Shown here one piece after another: positions 1 to 7,362 of a stretch of 12,125 bases of DNA (positions within the stretch are counted from its first letter, which is position 1; each line of letters opens with the position of its first letter). Where the stretch lies: NCBI GenBank assembly GCA_964478455.1, contig CAYZJD010000111.1:1-12125 (forward strand), read 5' to 3'. The position numbers and the translations under genes were made by a program. The notes below the pieces were generated by a model. It saw only the letters and a list, made by a program, of their open reading frames with translations, made no database searches and was not told the origin of the DNA. Source of the DNA: CAYZJD01 sp964478455. Lineage in GTDB: Bacteria > Acidobacteriota > Terriglobia > Bryobacterales > Bryobacteraceae.

Positions 1-1828
1 GGGCTGGGCTGCGCTTGACGCCCAACAATCGGCGCGCGCTTTGGGCGGCCTCCGCAGTGAGGAGAGCGATGGCACCGAGGTCCCAATCATAGCGGAGGCC
101 CTCGAGATCCTCGCCGGAATCCTCGGCGGCGAAGGCGGCCTCCAGATTGCGCTCGCCGTATTGCGCGAGCGCGGCCTGGATGAACACGACTTGGCTTCGG
201 GAAAGTCCGTCGGCGTGCCCGGCGAACAACAGCAGCAGCCACATCCCTTCGCGCCGGCTTAGCGAGACCGGATCGCCGCCGAAGGCGGCCAGCGTCAACT
301 CCGGCGCGAGCGTGCCGGCCGGAGGCAGGGTCGCGGATTCGATGGCGCCGATGTCAGAGCCCCCGCCGTGCGGAAGGCGAACCCCGAAGGCGTCGCGCTC
401 CGGCATCTCATCCGGGCGCAGGGCGGAATCGATCAAAGGTGAGCCGGCGCGCGGCCGTAGAAGCGCGTCGAGCGCGGGGTCGGCGAGGCGCTCGCTCGTG
501 CCGGAATCGACGGCGCTGCGGTACCGCTCGATCCCTTCGTACTCGCGGCCGCCGTAAGACCACCTCGGCCGGCCGCGCCCGCCGTACCAGTAAACGTTGT
601 TCTCGAAGCGGAGGCTGCGGCTCGAGTGGATCATGCTCGGAACGGCCGAATAGATGACGTTGCTGTGGAACAGGTTGGCCCTGCCGCCGGTGAAATCGGC
701 TTGGTCCATCTGGACGGCGGGCGCGTCGATGGGCGGGTTCCAGTAGAAGGTGTTGTTGTGGACGAGCACGCCGTCGAGCGAGCCGCCTTCCCACGTGGAG
801 ATGTAGAAGTCCCCCTGGCGCATGGCGAGCTTGGGACTGCGGCCGTTGTTCACGCAAACGTTGTAACGGACGACGCTGTTGGTGGTCACCTCGCCGCCGG
901 CGCCGAAGACCGAGGCGCAGTAGCCCTGGGCGTCGTGCCCGTAGTTGTGCTGGACGATGTTATCGTCGTTGCCCCAGTCGATGTCGTACACGCCGCCGTC
1001 CACGCCGGGCGAGTCGATGAAGAAGCCCTCGGTGAGCTGGACGGTACAGGCGCGGCAGCGCCAGGTCCAGATGCCGTTCGGCGTGCCGATCTTCTCCACC
1101 GGCTGGAGGCCGGTGAGCCAGGCCGCGCTCTTCTCGATGAGCCCATTCTCCACCTGGAACAGCACGATGCCGTCGCCGTAGACGTGGTGGACAATCGAGT
1201 TGCGGATGGCGACGTTGCGGATGCGGTTCTCGCGTGAGCCGCCGCGAACGATGATGCCGGCCCATTGCGTCGTGCCGTAAGCGGTGACGCCGTCGATGAG
1301 GATGTCCTCCATGCGGAGTTCCTCCGGGGCGAGGACGGCGACGAGGCCCGAGGACTTGGTCTTCGCCGTGCCGCCGACGTCGTGCACGACGACGTTCCGG
1401 ATCTGGAAGTCACGGAGGTCGCCTTTCGCGCCGCTGATATAGATGCCATAGGGGTTGCCGCCGGCCAACTCGATGTTCTCGATGAGCCAGTGGCTCTGGT
1501 CGAAGAGCTTGAGGGCGGCCTCGGCGTCGTCGGCTTCGATTACGGGCAGCGGGCCGGTATCGTACGCGCCGATGCGGATGGGGTGCTGTTCGTCTCCGGA
1601 GCCTTTGGGCCAGAGCGAGCCGGGGCACCGCGTGCCGCGGCGGAGAAGGATCGAGTCGCCGGTCGAGAAGGTCTTGCTCGAGATCTTGTCGAGCGACTTC
1701 CAGGCTTCCTCCGGCGCGGCCCCTTCGGCGTCGTCAGAGCCGTAGGCGCAATCAACGTAATAGGTTCCGCCGGCCGCAATCGAGGCGGAAAGGAGAACGA
1801 GCACGGGAAGCATCGGATGTCGCGTCAT
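1..1828 (-). CDS. Secreted right-handed parallel beta-helix protein with C-terminal thioredoxin-like domain (3' end outside window)
   Basis: The frame is open from ATG at 1828 to the left edge: 609 codons, no stop. The start gives a Sec-type signal peptide (MTRHPMLPVLVLLSASIAAG), so the product is probably exported. ATG at 1813 is a possible alternative start; two ATGs at 1839 and 1842 are out of frame and soon reach a stop. Residues ~24-500 show the loose repeats of right-handed parallel beta-helix proteins: an opening YYVDCAYGSDD followed by AWKSLDKI, short strands with N/D turns (for example HWLIENIELAGGNPYGIYIS), a CRAC pair near residue 257, and a DIDWGNDDNIVQHN stretch near 276. Such folds are common in polysaccharide lyases and hydrolases, but I see no catalytic set that fixes a substrate. 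From ~502 the protein changes to a redoxin/thioredoxin-like domain: APELTL, PVSLSRREG, WLLLLF, then LLGVKRSPA at the edge, where these folds carry the cis-proline. Both cysteines of the usual CxxC position are absent (FAGHADGLS). It is transcribed away from the subtilase gene. Confidence 0.87.
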   Translation of the reverse strand, partial: MTRHPMLPVLVLLSASIAAGGTYYVDCAYGSDDAEGAAPEEAWKSLDKISSKTFSTGDSILLRRGTRCPGSLWPKGSGDEQHPIRIGAYDTGPLPVIEADDAEAALKLFDQSHWLIENIELAGGNPYGIYISGAKGDLRDFQIRNVVVHDVGGTAKTKSSGLVAVLAPEELRMEDILIDGVTAYGTTQWAGIIVRGGSRENRIRNVAIRNSIVHHVYGDGIVLFQVENGLIEKSAAWLTGLQPVEKIGTPNGIWTWRCRACTVQLTEGFFIDSPGVDGGVYDIDWGNDDNIVQHNYGHDAQGYCASVFGAGGEVTTNSVVRYNVCVNNGRSPKLAMRQGDFYISTWEGGSLDGVLVHNNTFYWNPPIDAPAVQMDQADFTGGRANLFHSNVIYSAVPSMIHSSRSLRFENNVYWYGGRGRPRWSYGGREYEGIERYRSAVDSGTSERLADPALDALLRPRAGSPLIDSALRPDEMPERDAFGVRLPHGGGSDIGAIESATLPPAGTLAPELTLAAFGGDPVSLSRREGMWLLLLFAGHADGLSRSQVVFIQAALAQYGERNLEAAFAAEDSGEDLEGLRYDWDLGAIALLTAEAAQSARRLLGVKRSPA

Positions 1829-1874
1829 ATCGCTGCCATCATACACGCAGCGCGAGCGGCGCGATGGAACAAGA

Positions 1875-1915
1875 CCGGAGAAGCAGTGGAAACCTCCGGC
1901 AGACGCAAGCGTCTG
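1875..1915 (-). other. Two adjacent hairpins in the beta-helix gene leader
   Basis: CCGGAG (1875-1880) pairs with CTCCGG (1894-1899) around a 13-base loop. Immediately after it, CAGACGC (1900-1906) pairs with GCGTCTG (1909-1915) with a 2-base centre. Both arms are perfect. They sit 47-87 bases upstream of the ATG at 1828, so on the minus strand they could fold in the 5' leader of that mRNA. The second could equally be a dispersed palindromic repeat or a DNA operator. No clear U-tract follows, so I do not call a terminator. Confidence 0.45.
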
Positions 1916-1965
1916 GACCACATTCCACCGGTGTCACCGCCCTTTCACCTTGCCAGGCACGTCTG

Positions 1966-1985
1966 TAACTGTCCAGTTATCTGGA
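1966..1985. promoter_or_regulatory. Overlapping inverted repeats, possible operator
   Basis: TAACTGTCCAGTTA (1966-1979) has 6-base arms TAACTG/CAGTTA around TC. It overlaps TCCAG-TTAT-CTGGA (1972-1985) with 5-base arms. The two cannot form as hairpins together. Their position in a divergent promoter region suggests regulator binding sites; the regulator is unknown. Confidence 0.35.
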
Positions 1986-1998
1986 AATGAACCGCGTG

Positions 1999-2012
1999 CT
2001 AACCAAAGTTAG
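1999..2012. promoter_or_regulatory. 14-base inverted repeat CTAACCAAAGTTAG, copy 1
   Basis: The 5-base arms CTAAC and GTTAG surround CAAA. It lies 41 bases before the subtilase ATG, just upstream of its likely promoter. The identical 14 bases occur again at 7627-7640 in another intergenic region. I do not recognise the regulator. Confidence 0.5.
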
Positions 2013-2013
2013 T

Positions 2014-2044
2014 CTTACATGACACGGTCTGCCTAAAGTACAAT
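2014..2044 (+). promoter_or_regulatory. Possible sigma-70-like promoter of the subtilase gene
   Basis: TACAAT at 2039-2044 is one mismatch from the -10 consensus. CTTACA at 2014-2019 is a weak -35 (4 of 6) with a long 19-base spacer. This would place transcription start only a few bases before the ATG at 2054, giving an almost leaderless mRNA, which fits the lack of a Shine-Dalgarno sequence. Tentative. Confidence 0.3.
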
Positions 2045-2053
2045 CTCCGTAGC

Positions 2054-5000
2054 ATGGCAGGTACCGGCAGCCGCGCGACCTCGATCGTCGGTCAGTTGTC
2101 TCTTATTTGCTTCCTGGCGGCCGGCATGCATGCGCAGGACCTGCCGCCTCTGGCTTCGCCGCCGGAACCCGGGACCGGAAAACTGGCCCGGCCGATTGCA
2201 GAATTGATCGCCGCGCAGGATTCCGAAGAGAAGCGGAGGAAGATCGCGCGCTCTCACCGCGCTGCACTTCGCGACGACCGCCTCGCAATCGAGATCCATC
2301 TCAAGCGCGGGGCGACATGGCGTCCGGAGCTTTATCGGTCGCTGTACAGCGTTGAGACGGTCTTCCAGGATGCCGAGAACCGGCTTGTCTGGGCTCGCGT
2401 CCCTCTTGGTCGCATCCGGGCGCTGGCCGATGACCTCGACGAGGTCGCCTTCATTCGGACGCCGCCCTCTCCGGTGCCCGATGAGGTGCTAACCGAAGGA
2501 CTCGGTCTGACGGGCACGCTCGGCAACTACCATGCGCTGGGCTACAAGGGTCAGGGTGTCAAGGTGGCGATCATCGACCTCGGTTTTGACGGCTTGGAGG
2601 ATGCCAAAGCCAATGGTGAGCTTCCTCAGGACGTCATCACACAGGACTTCTCCGGCGAGGGCTTGGGCATCGGAGCTGACGGTGAGCCGGAGCCTCACGG
2701 CGCCGGCGTGGCCGAGATCGTTCATGACATGACGCCGGAGGCGGAACTGCATCTGCTAAAGGTGGATACCGGACAGCAGTTGGCGAAGGCCGTGGATTAT
2801 GCCATCGCCAACGGAATCAAGGTGGTTAACCACTCGGTGGCCTACTTCGGCACAAGCTTCTACGATGGACGCGGAGTCATCAGCGAGCAGGTCTCCCGCG
2901 CCGCACGGAACGGCATCCTCTGGGTGAACTCGGCCGGGAATCACGCGCTATCACACTACCAAGACATCTTCTTCGATTCCGATAACGACGGCTGGCAGAA
3001 TTTCCAGGGGGAAGACGAGACGGTCAATGTCAATTTGAAAGGAGGCAAGGAGTACACCTTCTGGCTGACCTGGAGCGCGTGGAACTCCCGCGATGGCGAC
3101 TACGACCTCTACCTGCTGGACGACAAACTCGACTCAGACAAGGCCGTCGGGAAAACCGAGCCCTTGGCGCCGGGAAGCCAGGTTCCAGCAAAGGAGTTGG
3201 TGGTCACGGTTCCCGAAGACGGTGATTATCACCTGTGCATCCGCCGCACCGGCGGCACAAAAGGGCATGTGTTAGCTTTGTTCTCTCACCCTGTCGATCT
3301 CTCTGAGCACAACACTCTTGAGCGCAGCATCCCGGACCCGGCGGTCAGCGAGCACGCTCTGGCGGTCGCCGCCGTCCCACAGGCCTGGTGGCCCGATGGG
3401 CCGCTCGAGGACTTCAGTTCGAGAGGGCCCACCAATGGTGGGCTGGTGAAGCCGGACTTGGCCGGCCCCGACGGGGTCTCCAACCTAACACTCGGCTCAT
3501 TCTTCGGCACCTCGGCCGCCGCGCCCCACGTTGCCGGCGCCGCGGCCGTCCTGCTTTCACGGTTCCCGGAGTTGAGCGTCACTGACCTTCGTATCCAGCT
3601 CGAAGCCAACGCGATCGACGCCGGACAGCCAGGCAAGGACAACCTGTACGGCGCCGGCAGTGTGAACCTCCCTGCGGGGTGGAGCCGCCCGGAGCCGAGG
3701 CTTCGCCTGGGACTGAGCATCACGCCGCTGGGCCCGCATTACATCGATCAGGAGGTAACCGGGACCTTCGAGATCCGCAACGCGGGGACCGGCTGTATGT
3801 CATTTCGCACGCTGGCCATCGGCGGCCGGGACCCGTCCGGTGCAGGGGCCGATTTCACACATGCCAGCAACATCACGCTTTGCGGAGGCCAAACATACGG
3901 CTACACCGGCACGCTGAAGTTCGCCAAAGCCGGAAGGCACCACTTCTTCGCCACCTACCAGGTCACGGATGGAACCTGGAACACGAGCGTCGCCGCCGAG
4001 TCTGGGACTAATGTGCTCGATATCGATGTCCTCGTTGCGCCGCAGCCGCAGTTCGCGGCGGCGGGTGTTGTGAACGCCGCCAGCTATGCGGGAGGCGCCG
4101 TAGCTCCTGGCGAACTTGTCACCGTTTTTGGCTCCTACCTCGGGTCCGACTCTTTCGAGTACTTGAAGGTGAATGCGCAGGGGCTGCTCGAGAACAGGCT
4201 CGGCGACACCCGGGTTCTGTTCGACGGCGTGCCCGCACCGCTCATTTACGTGACCGCCGGCCAACTCTCGGCCGTCGTTCCCTACACCGTCGCGGGGAGA
4301 TCTCAGACTGTCGTTCAGGTTGAGCGTCGCGGCGTGCTGTCCGTGCCAGTGGTCATGCCCGTGGCCGGCTCCATGCCCGGGGTCTTCACTCTCGATGCTT
4401 CCGGTGCCGGACCCGGCGCCGTCCTCAACGAGAACTACAGCATCAATTCCTTCTTCAACCCCGCCCCGGCCGGATCCATCGTCATGATCTACGCTACCGG
4501 CGAGGGCCAGACCAACCCGCCCGGCGTCGACGGATTGGTCACCGGCGCGGTGCTGCGCCGTCCCGTGCTGCCGGTCGAGGCGCGCATCGGCGGGCAGTCC
4601 GCGGAGGTTCTGTACGCCGGGTCGGCGCCCGGCATTGTATCCGGTGTGTTTCAGGTGAACGCCCGGATCGCAGCCGACGCCCAGCCGGAGAGCCACTCGC
4701 CCCTGGAGCTGCTCGTCGGCGGACGCCGCAGCCAGCAGGGAGTGACCATCGCCGTCGCCCCACCTGGCGGCGTCCAGAGCCTTCTGTACGGCATCGATTC
4801 CGGTTCCGGCGATCGGTCCAGCACGCTGGTCCAGATCGACCCACAGACAGGTGTCGCCAACAAAATTGGCGAGACCGGCTTAGCGCCGATCGCCGACCTC
4901 GCCTTCACTCCTGACGGCGAGATTTACGGGATCTACCGCGAGGAGGGTTTCTTCAGCCAGCGGGATTATCTCGTGCGGATCGACCCCTTGACGGGGTCAG

Positions 5001-5854
5001 CACAGGTGGTCGGGCCGCTGGGCTACGATCGCACACCGGCCCTTGCCGCCGGCGCCGACGGCAAGCTGTACGCCGCGAGCGCCGACGGCGAGTTCCTGCG
5101 AGTTGACAAAACCACCGGCGCAGCATCGCTCATCGGCCCGCTTGGCGCCGGTTACATCGCCAGCGGCGACCTCGCCTTCAACGCCGGTGGCGCGCTGTTC
5201 GCCACCGTGTCCAGCGACGATTCCGACTGGCTTGTGCTGGTGGACAAGCATTCGGGGTGGGCTTGGCCGATCGGACCGATTGGATTCAGGGAGGTCTTCG
5301 GCCTTGCCTTCACTCCGGGGGGAAAGCTCCTCGGCGCCGCCGACGGCGACAGTGACGTCGCCACCCTGATTGAGATCGATCCGTACACCGGAGCTGGTCG
5401 CTACCTGACCGACATCCGCAACGCGCAGGGCATGTACGGGCTCTCGATCGGAACTCGCGGCTTGGCCCTCCCCCGACCGGACCTGGTCGTGACCTCATTC
5501 AGCGCTCCTGGGACTGGAACCATTGGTGGCAGGCTGCCGCGAGTGGAAGTCCAGATCGAGAACCGGGGCCGCGCGAGCGCCGGTCCTTTCCGCCTCGGCT
5601 TCTACGTTTCGGCCGACGCTTCCATTACTTTGGCTGACGTCTTCACCACATGGCACTGTCTGTACGACTCCGGCCTGGCGGCGTCAGCCGCCACCAGTTG
5701 CACGGGCGAGATCGGAATTCCATCCCGCTTGTCCCCCGGCCTTTATTACCTCGGCGTGATCATCGACGACCTTGGCCAGGCGGACGAGGCGGACGAGTCG
5801 AACAACACCCGCATGGCCGATACGGGCAGGATCGCCCTGTCGAGCGGCGGTTGA
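2054..5854 (+). CDS. Secreted multidomain subtilase (S8) with TIGR03437, beta-propeller and CARDB modules
   Basis: A 1266-residue extracellular serine protease. Residues 1-27 are a Sec signal peptide ending MHA-QD; 28-150 may be a propeptide. The S8 triad is visible: D175 (VAIIDLG), H215 (EPHGAGVAEI) and S487 (FFGTSAAAPHVAG), with oxyanion N296 (NSAGN). An insert at ~300-425, between N296 and S487, resembles a PPC-type beta-sandwich and starts with a calcium-like DSDNDG loop (308-313). Then come an Ig-like module (~550-660) and a TIGR03437 domain (~668-900: VVNAASY, APGELVTVFG, MIYATGEGQTNP, YAGSAPGIVSGVFQVN). Five propeller-like repeats (~909-1132) of the form LVxIDPxTGxAxxIG...DLAFxPDGxLY follow, and a CARDB domain (~1141-1262, PDLVVTSF...ADESNNT) ends the protein. 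No membrane anchor is seen. TIGR03437 is of unknown function; adhesion or substrate binding by the rear modules is inference. It converges with the glycosyltransferase gene, 7 bases away. Confidence 0.95.
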   Translation: MAGTGSRATSIVGQLSLICFLAAGMHAQDLPPLASPPEPGTGKLARPIAELIAAQDSEEKRRKIARSHRAALRDDRLAIEIHLKRGATWRPELYRSLYSVETVFQDAENRLVWARVPLGRIRALADDLDEVAFIRTPPSPVPDEVLTEGLGLTGTLGNYHALGYKGQGVKVAIIDLGFDGLEDAKANGELPQDVITQDFSGEGLGIGADGEPEPHGAGVAEIVHDMTPEAELHLLKVDTGQQLAKAVDYAIANGIKVVNHSVAYFGTSFYDGRGVISEQVSRAARNGILWVNSAGNHALSHYQDIFFDSDNDGWQNFQGEDETVNVNLKGGKEYTFWLTWSAWNSRDGDYDLYLLDDKLDSDKAVGKTEPLAPGSQVPAKELVVTVPEDGDYHLCIRRTGGTKGHVLALFSHPVDLSEHNTLERSIPDPAVSEHALAVAAVPQAWWPDGPLEDFSSRGPTNGGLVKPDLAGPDGVSNLTLGSFFGTSAAAPHVAGAAAVLLSRFPELSVTDLRIQLEANAIDAGQPGKDNLYGAGSVNLPAGWSRPEPRLRLGLSITPLGPHYIDQEVTGTFEIRNAGTGCMSFRTLAIGGRDPSGAGADFTHASNITLCGGQTYGYTGTLKFAKAGRHHFFATYQVTDGTWNTSVAAESGTNVLDIDVLVAPQPQFAAAGVVNAASYAGGAVAPGELVTVFGSYLGSDSFEYLKVNAQGLLENRLGDTRVLFDGVPAPLIYVTAGQLSAVVPYTVAGRSQTVVQVERRGVLSVPVVMPVAGSMPGVFTLDASGAGPGAVLNENYSINSFFNPAPAGSIVMIYATGEGQTNPPGVDGLVTGAVLRRPVLPVEARIGGQSAEVLYAGSAPGIVSGVFQVNARIAADAQPESHSPLELLVGGRRSQQGVTIAVAPPGGVQSLLYGIDSGSGDRSSTLVQIDPQTGVANKIGETGLAPIADLAFTPDGEIYGIYREEGFFSQRDYLVRIDPLTGSAQVVGPLGYDRTPALAAGADGKLYAASADGEFLRVDKTTGAASLIGPLGAGYIASGDLAFNAGGALFATVSSDDSDWLVLVDKHSGWAWPIGPIGFREVFGLAFTPGGKLLGAADGDSDVATLIEIDPYTGAGRYLTDIRNAQGMYGLSIGTRGLALPRPDLVVTSFSAPGTGTIGGRLPRVEVQIENRGRASAGPFRLGFYVSADASITLADVFTTWHCLYDSGLAASAATSCTGEIGIPSRLSPGLYYLGVIIDDLGQADEADESNNTRMADTGRIALSSGG

Positions 5855-5861
5855 TCGTTGC

Positions 5862-7223
5862 TCACAACACTCCCAGCCGCTCCACCGCCGCCAGCGTGCG
5901 CTTGAGCACGTCGTGAGACTCTGGGACGTCCACACGCACTACTTCGATCGGACCGGGGCCGGTGGGACGCCAGCGGTCGAACATCCGCGGCGAGGAGAAG
6001 CCGGCAAAGACGCTGACCAGCGGCGTGCCGCAGGCCGCCGCGGCGTGCTGGCCGGCGGAGTCATAGCCGACATAGAGGCGGCTGGCGGCGATGATCGCGG
6101 CGAAGTCCGCAAACGGCCCCTCCCAGGCGCGCACGCGATCAGGCCCCAGCCCGGTGGCCGCGATGGCCCGGTCCACTCTCCCGGCTTCTTCTCCGCCCGC
6201 ACCCCTGTCAACAAGCACCAGCGCATCGTGCCGCGCCAGCGTAAGGAGCAACTCAGTTTCAAACGGGTCGGGAATCCGCTTGGCGGGGTTCTCGCCCACC
6301 CCGAAGCTCACGGCGATCAGCGGCCGCCCGCCAAGATCCGCCCGGCCCTGGGTCGCAACGTACGCTCGCGCGTCGAGCACCCCGAACGTCTCCGCCAGCC
6401 ATCGTCGCGTCAGCATCGTCAGCGACTCCTCGGACTCGCCCCCATAGGCGCGGCTCTCGAAAAAGAAGCAGTTCTCCTCCGGGCCCAGCGGCAGCAGACC
6501 GAGCTGGGTCAGGCGGGAGTCGGGATCGATCACGATCGTGCCGGGACGGCGAGCGTCGTCACGCAGCGCCGGCCAGAGCGCAAGCCGCTCGCGCAAGGTT
6601 CCAAAGCGGCTGTAAGCGACCGGGAGCCGGCCGACGCGGCTGTCGGCTGCAAACAAGCCCTGGCTCTTGTCTCCACCGGCGAGGATGATCTCGGCTTCGG
6701 GAAACCGGCGTTTGGCCGCGTCCAGAACAAGGCTGGTGACTGCGATGTCGGCGCCAAGGGTGACCCGCGATAGAATGACCACGCGGCGAACCTGTGCCTC
6801 ACCGCCTGCGAACGATCGGGGGCGCCGGAGACGCCCATAGCGCGCCAGCAAGGAATCCGCCTCCAGTTCGGGCAGGACGGACGAGATCACCCGAGAGAAC
6901 AGTTCCGCGTAGCAGTCGCAGAGGCGCGGCTCGAACGGGTCGGCCAAACCCTCGGCGAGGATCTGAAAAAGGGCGCGCGTCCCCTGCCGGGCAAGTTCAA
7001 GGTCGTCACTCCTTGCAGCCCGGACCAGCTCTGTGAGCCGCTGGGGTGGCCACGAGCGCCCGGCCAGGCAGCAGGCGAGGATCTCCCGGGCGGCTTGGGT
7101 GCAATTGAGGGCGAGCAATCGAATACCGTGCGGTCTATCCGATTCTACTGCCCGGTCGAGACTCGCGCAAAACCGGACCGGACTCGTCGCCGGTCGTTCC
7201 TCAGGTGAGCGAGGTCCGCTCAC
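5862..7223 (-). CDS. Glycosyltransferase family 9-like (heptosyltransferase-fold) protein with N-terminal extension
   Basis: 453 residues. The start is GTG at 7223, inside the end of the small membrane protein gene, so translation is probably coupled; no good Shine-Dalgarno is seen. The C-terminal two thirds look like a GT-B enzyme of family 9, which moves sugars from nucleotide donors onto lipopolysaccharide-type acceptors at the inner membrane. Residues 148-184 form the first Rossmann unit (VVILSRVTLGADIAVTS...FPEAEIILAGG), comparable with the LGDxxLTxP motif but with one extra residue before the Asp. Residues 301-340 begin the second unit (PLIAVSFGVG...ALVLVDRG). Residues 384-409 carry the donor-site signature YVGYDSAGQHAAAACGTP, matching the DSGxxHxAaAxgtP pattern. 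Residues 1-145 are helical, Arg/Leu-rich and outside the usual family length; their role is unknown. No other envelope sugar genes are in the window, so donor and acceptor cannot be named. Confidence 0.85.
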   Translation of the reverse strand: MSGPRSPEERPATSPVRFCASLDRAVESDRPHGIRLLALNCTQAAREILACCLAGRSWPPQRLTELVRAARSDDLELARQGTRALFQILAEGLADPFEPRLCDCYAELFSRVISSVLPELEADSLLARYGRLRRPRSFAGGEAQVRRVVILSRVTLGADIAVTSLVLDAAKRRFPEAEIILAGGDKSQGLFAADSRVGRLPVAYSRFGTLRERLALWPALRDDARRPGTIVIDPDSRLTQLGLLPLGPEENCFFFESRAYGGESEESLTMLTRRWLAETFGVLDARAYVATQGRADLGGRPLIAVSFGVGENPAKRIPDPFETELLLTLARHDALVLVDRGAGGEEAGRVDRAIAATGLGPDRVRAWEGPFADFAAIIAASRLYVGYDSAGQHAAAACGTPLVSVFAGFSSPRMFDRWRPTGPGPIEVVRVDVPESHDVLKRTLAAVERLGVL

Positions 7224-7362
7224 ATAGCGGGCAAGCGTCCAGGGCGAGCCTGAGTTTGCGGAGGAACCGCATCCTCCTGTCCCGCCTTCTCTTTTGCCGG
7301 CTCAGGTGGATGGCCAAAGCCGCCCCGATGGCAAAGGAGATCAGAGCCGTCAAGGTATCCAT
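7201..7362 (-). CDS. Small single-span membrane protein, hypothetical
   Basis: 53 residues from ATG at 7362, chosen because GAGG lies 9-10 bases upstream; an earlier in-frame ATG at 7428 would add a non-hydrophobic, Cys/Pro-rich leader. Residues 3-20 (TALISFAIGAALAIHL) form one transmembrane helix. A strongly basic stretch (RQKRRRDRRMRFLRKLR) follows, which by the positive-inside rule would lie in the cytoplasm, and then a CPLC pair near the C-terminus. The last 23 bases overlap the start of the glycosyltransferase gene, suggesting one operon with coupled translation. I do not recognise the family. The membrane segment, start signal and overlap make it more likely real than chance, but it is short. 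Confidence 0.5.
   Translation of the reverse strand: MDTLTALISFAIGAALAIHLSRQKRRRDRRMRFLRKLRLALDACPLCERTSLT

Larger units (their letters stand above)
1829..2053. promoter_or_regulatory. Divergent intergenic control region
   Basis: These 225 bases separate the divergent beta-helix and subtilase genes. They hold a tandem hairpin pair at 1875-1915, two overlapping inverted repeats at 1966-1985 and a 14-base inverted repeat at 1999-2012. No ORF with protein-like composition was seen. Neither flanking gene has a strong Shine-Dalgarno sequence. Promoters for both genes must lie here unless transcription enters from elsewhere. Confidence 0.6.

Noticed and set aside
626..1237. 203-codon plus-strand ORF within the beta-helix gene
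   Set aside because: It is a Val/Asp/Ala-rich shadow of the minus-strand beta-helix frame, which has a signal peptide and fold-like repeats.
5855..5861. Bidirectional terminator between the subtilase and glycosyltransferase genes
   Set aside because: Only 7 bases separate the stop codons and no hairpin with a U-tract is visible there.
5772..6773. 333-codon plus-strand ORF opposite the glycosyltransferase gene
   Set aside because: It is antisense to a gene with clear GT-B motifs, rich in Arg/Pro/Gly without domain structure, and begins inside the subtilase gene.
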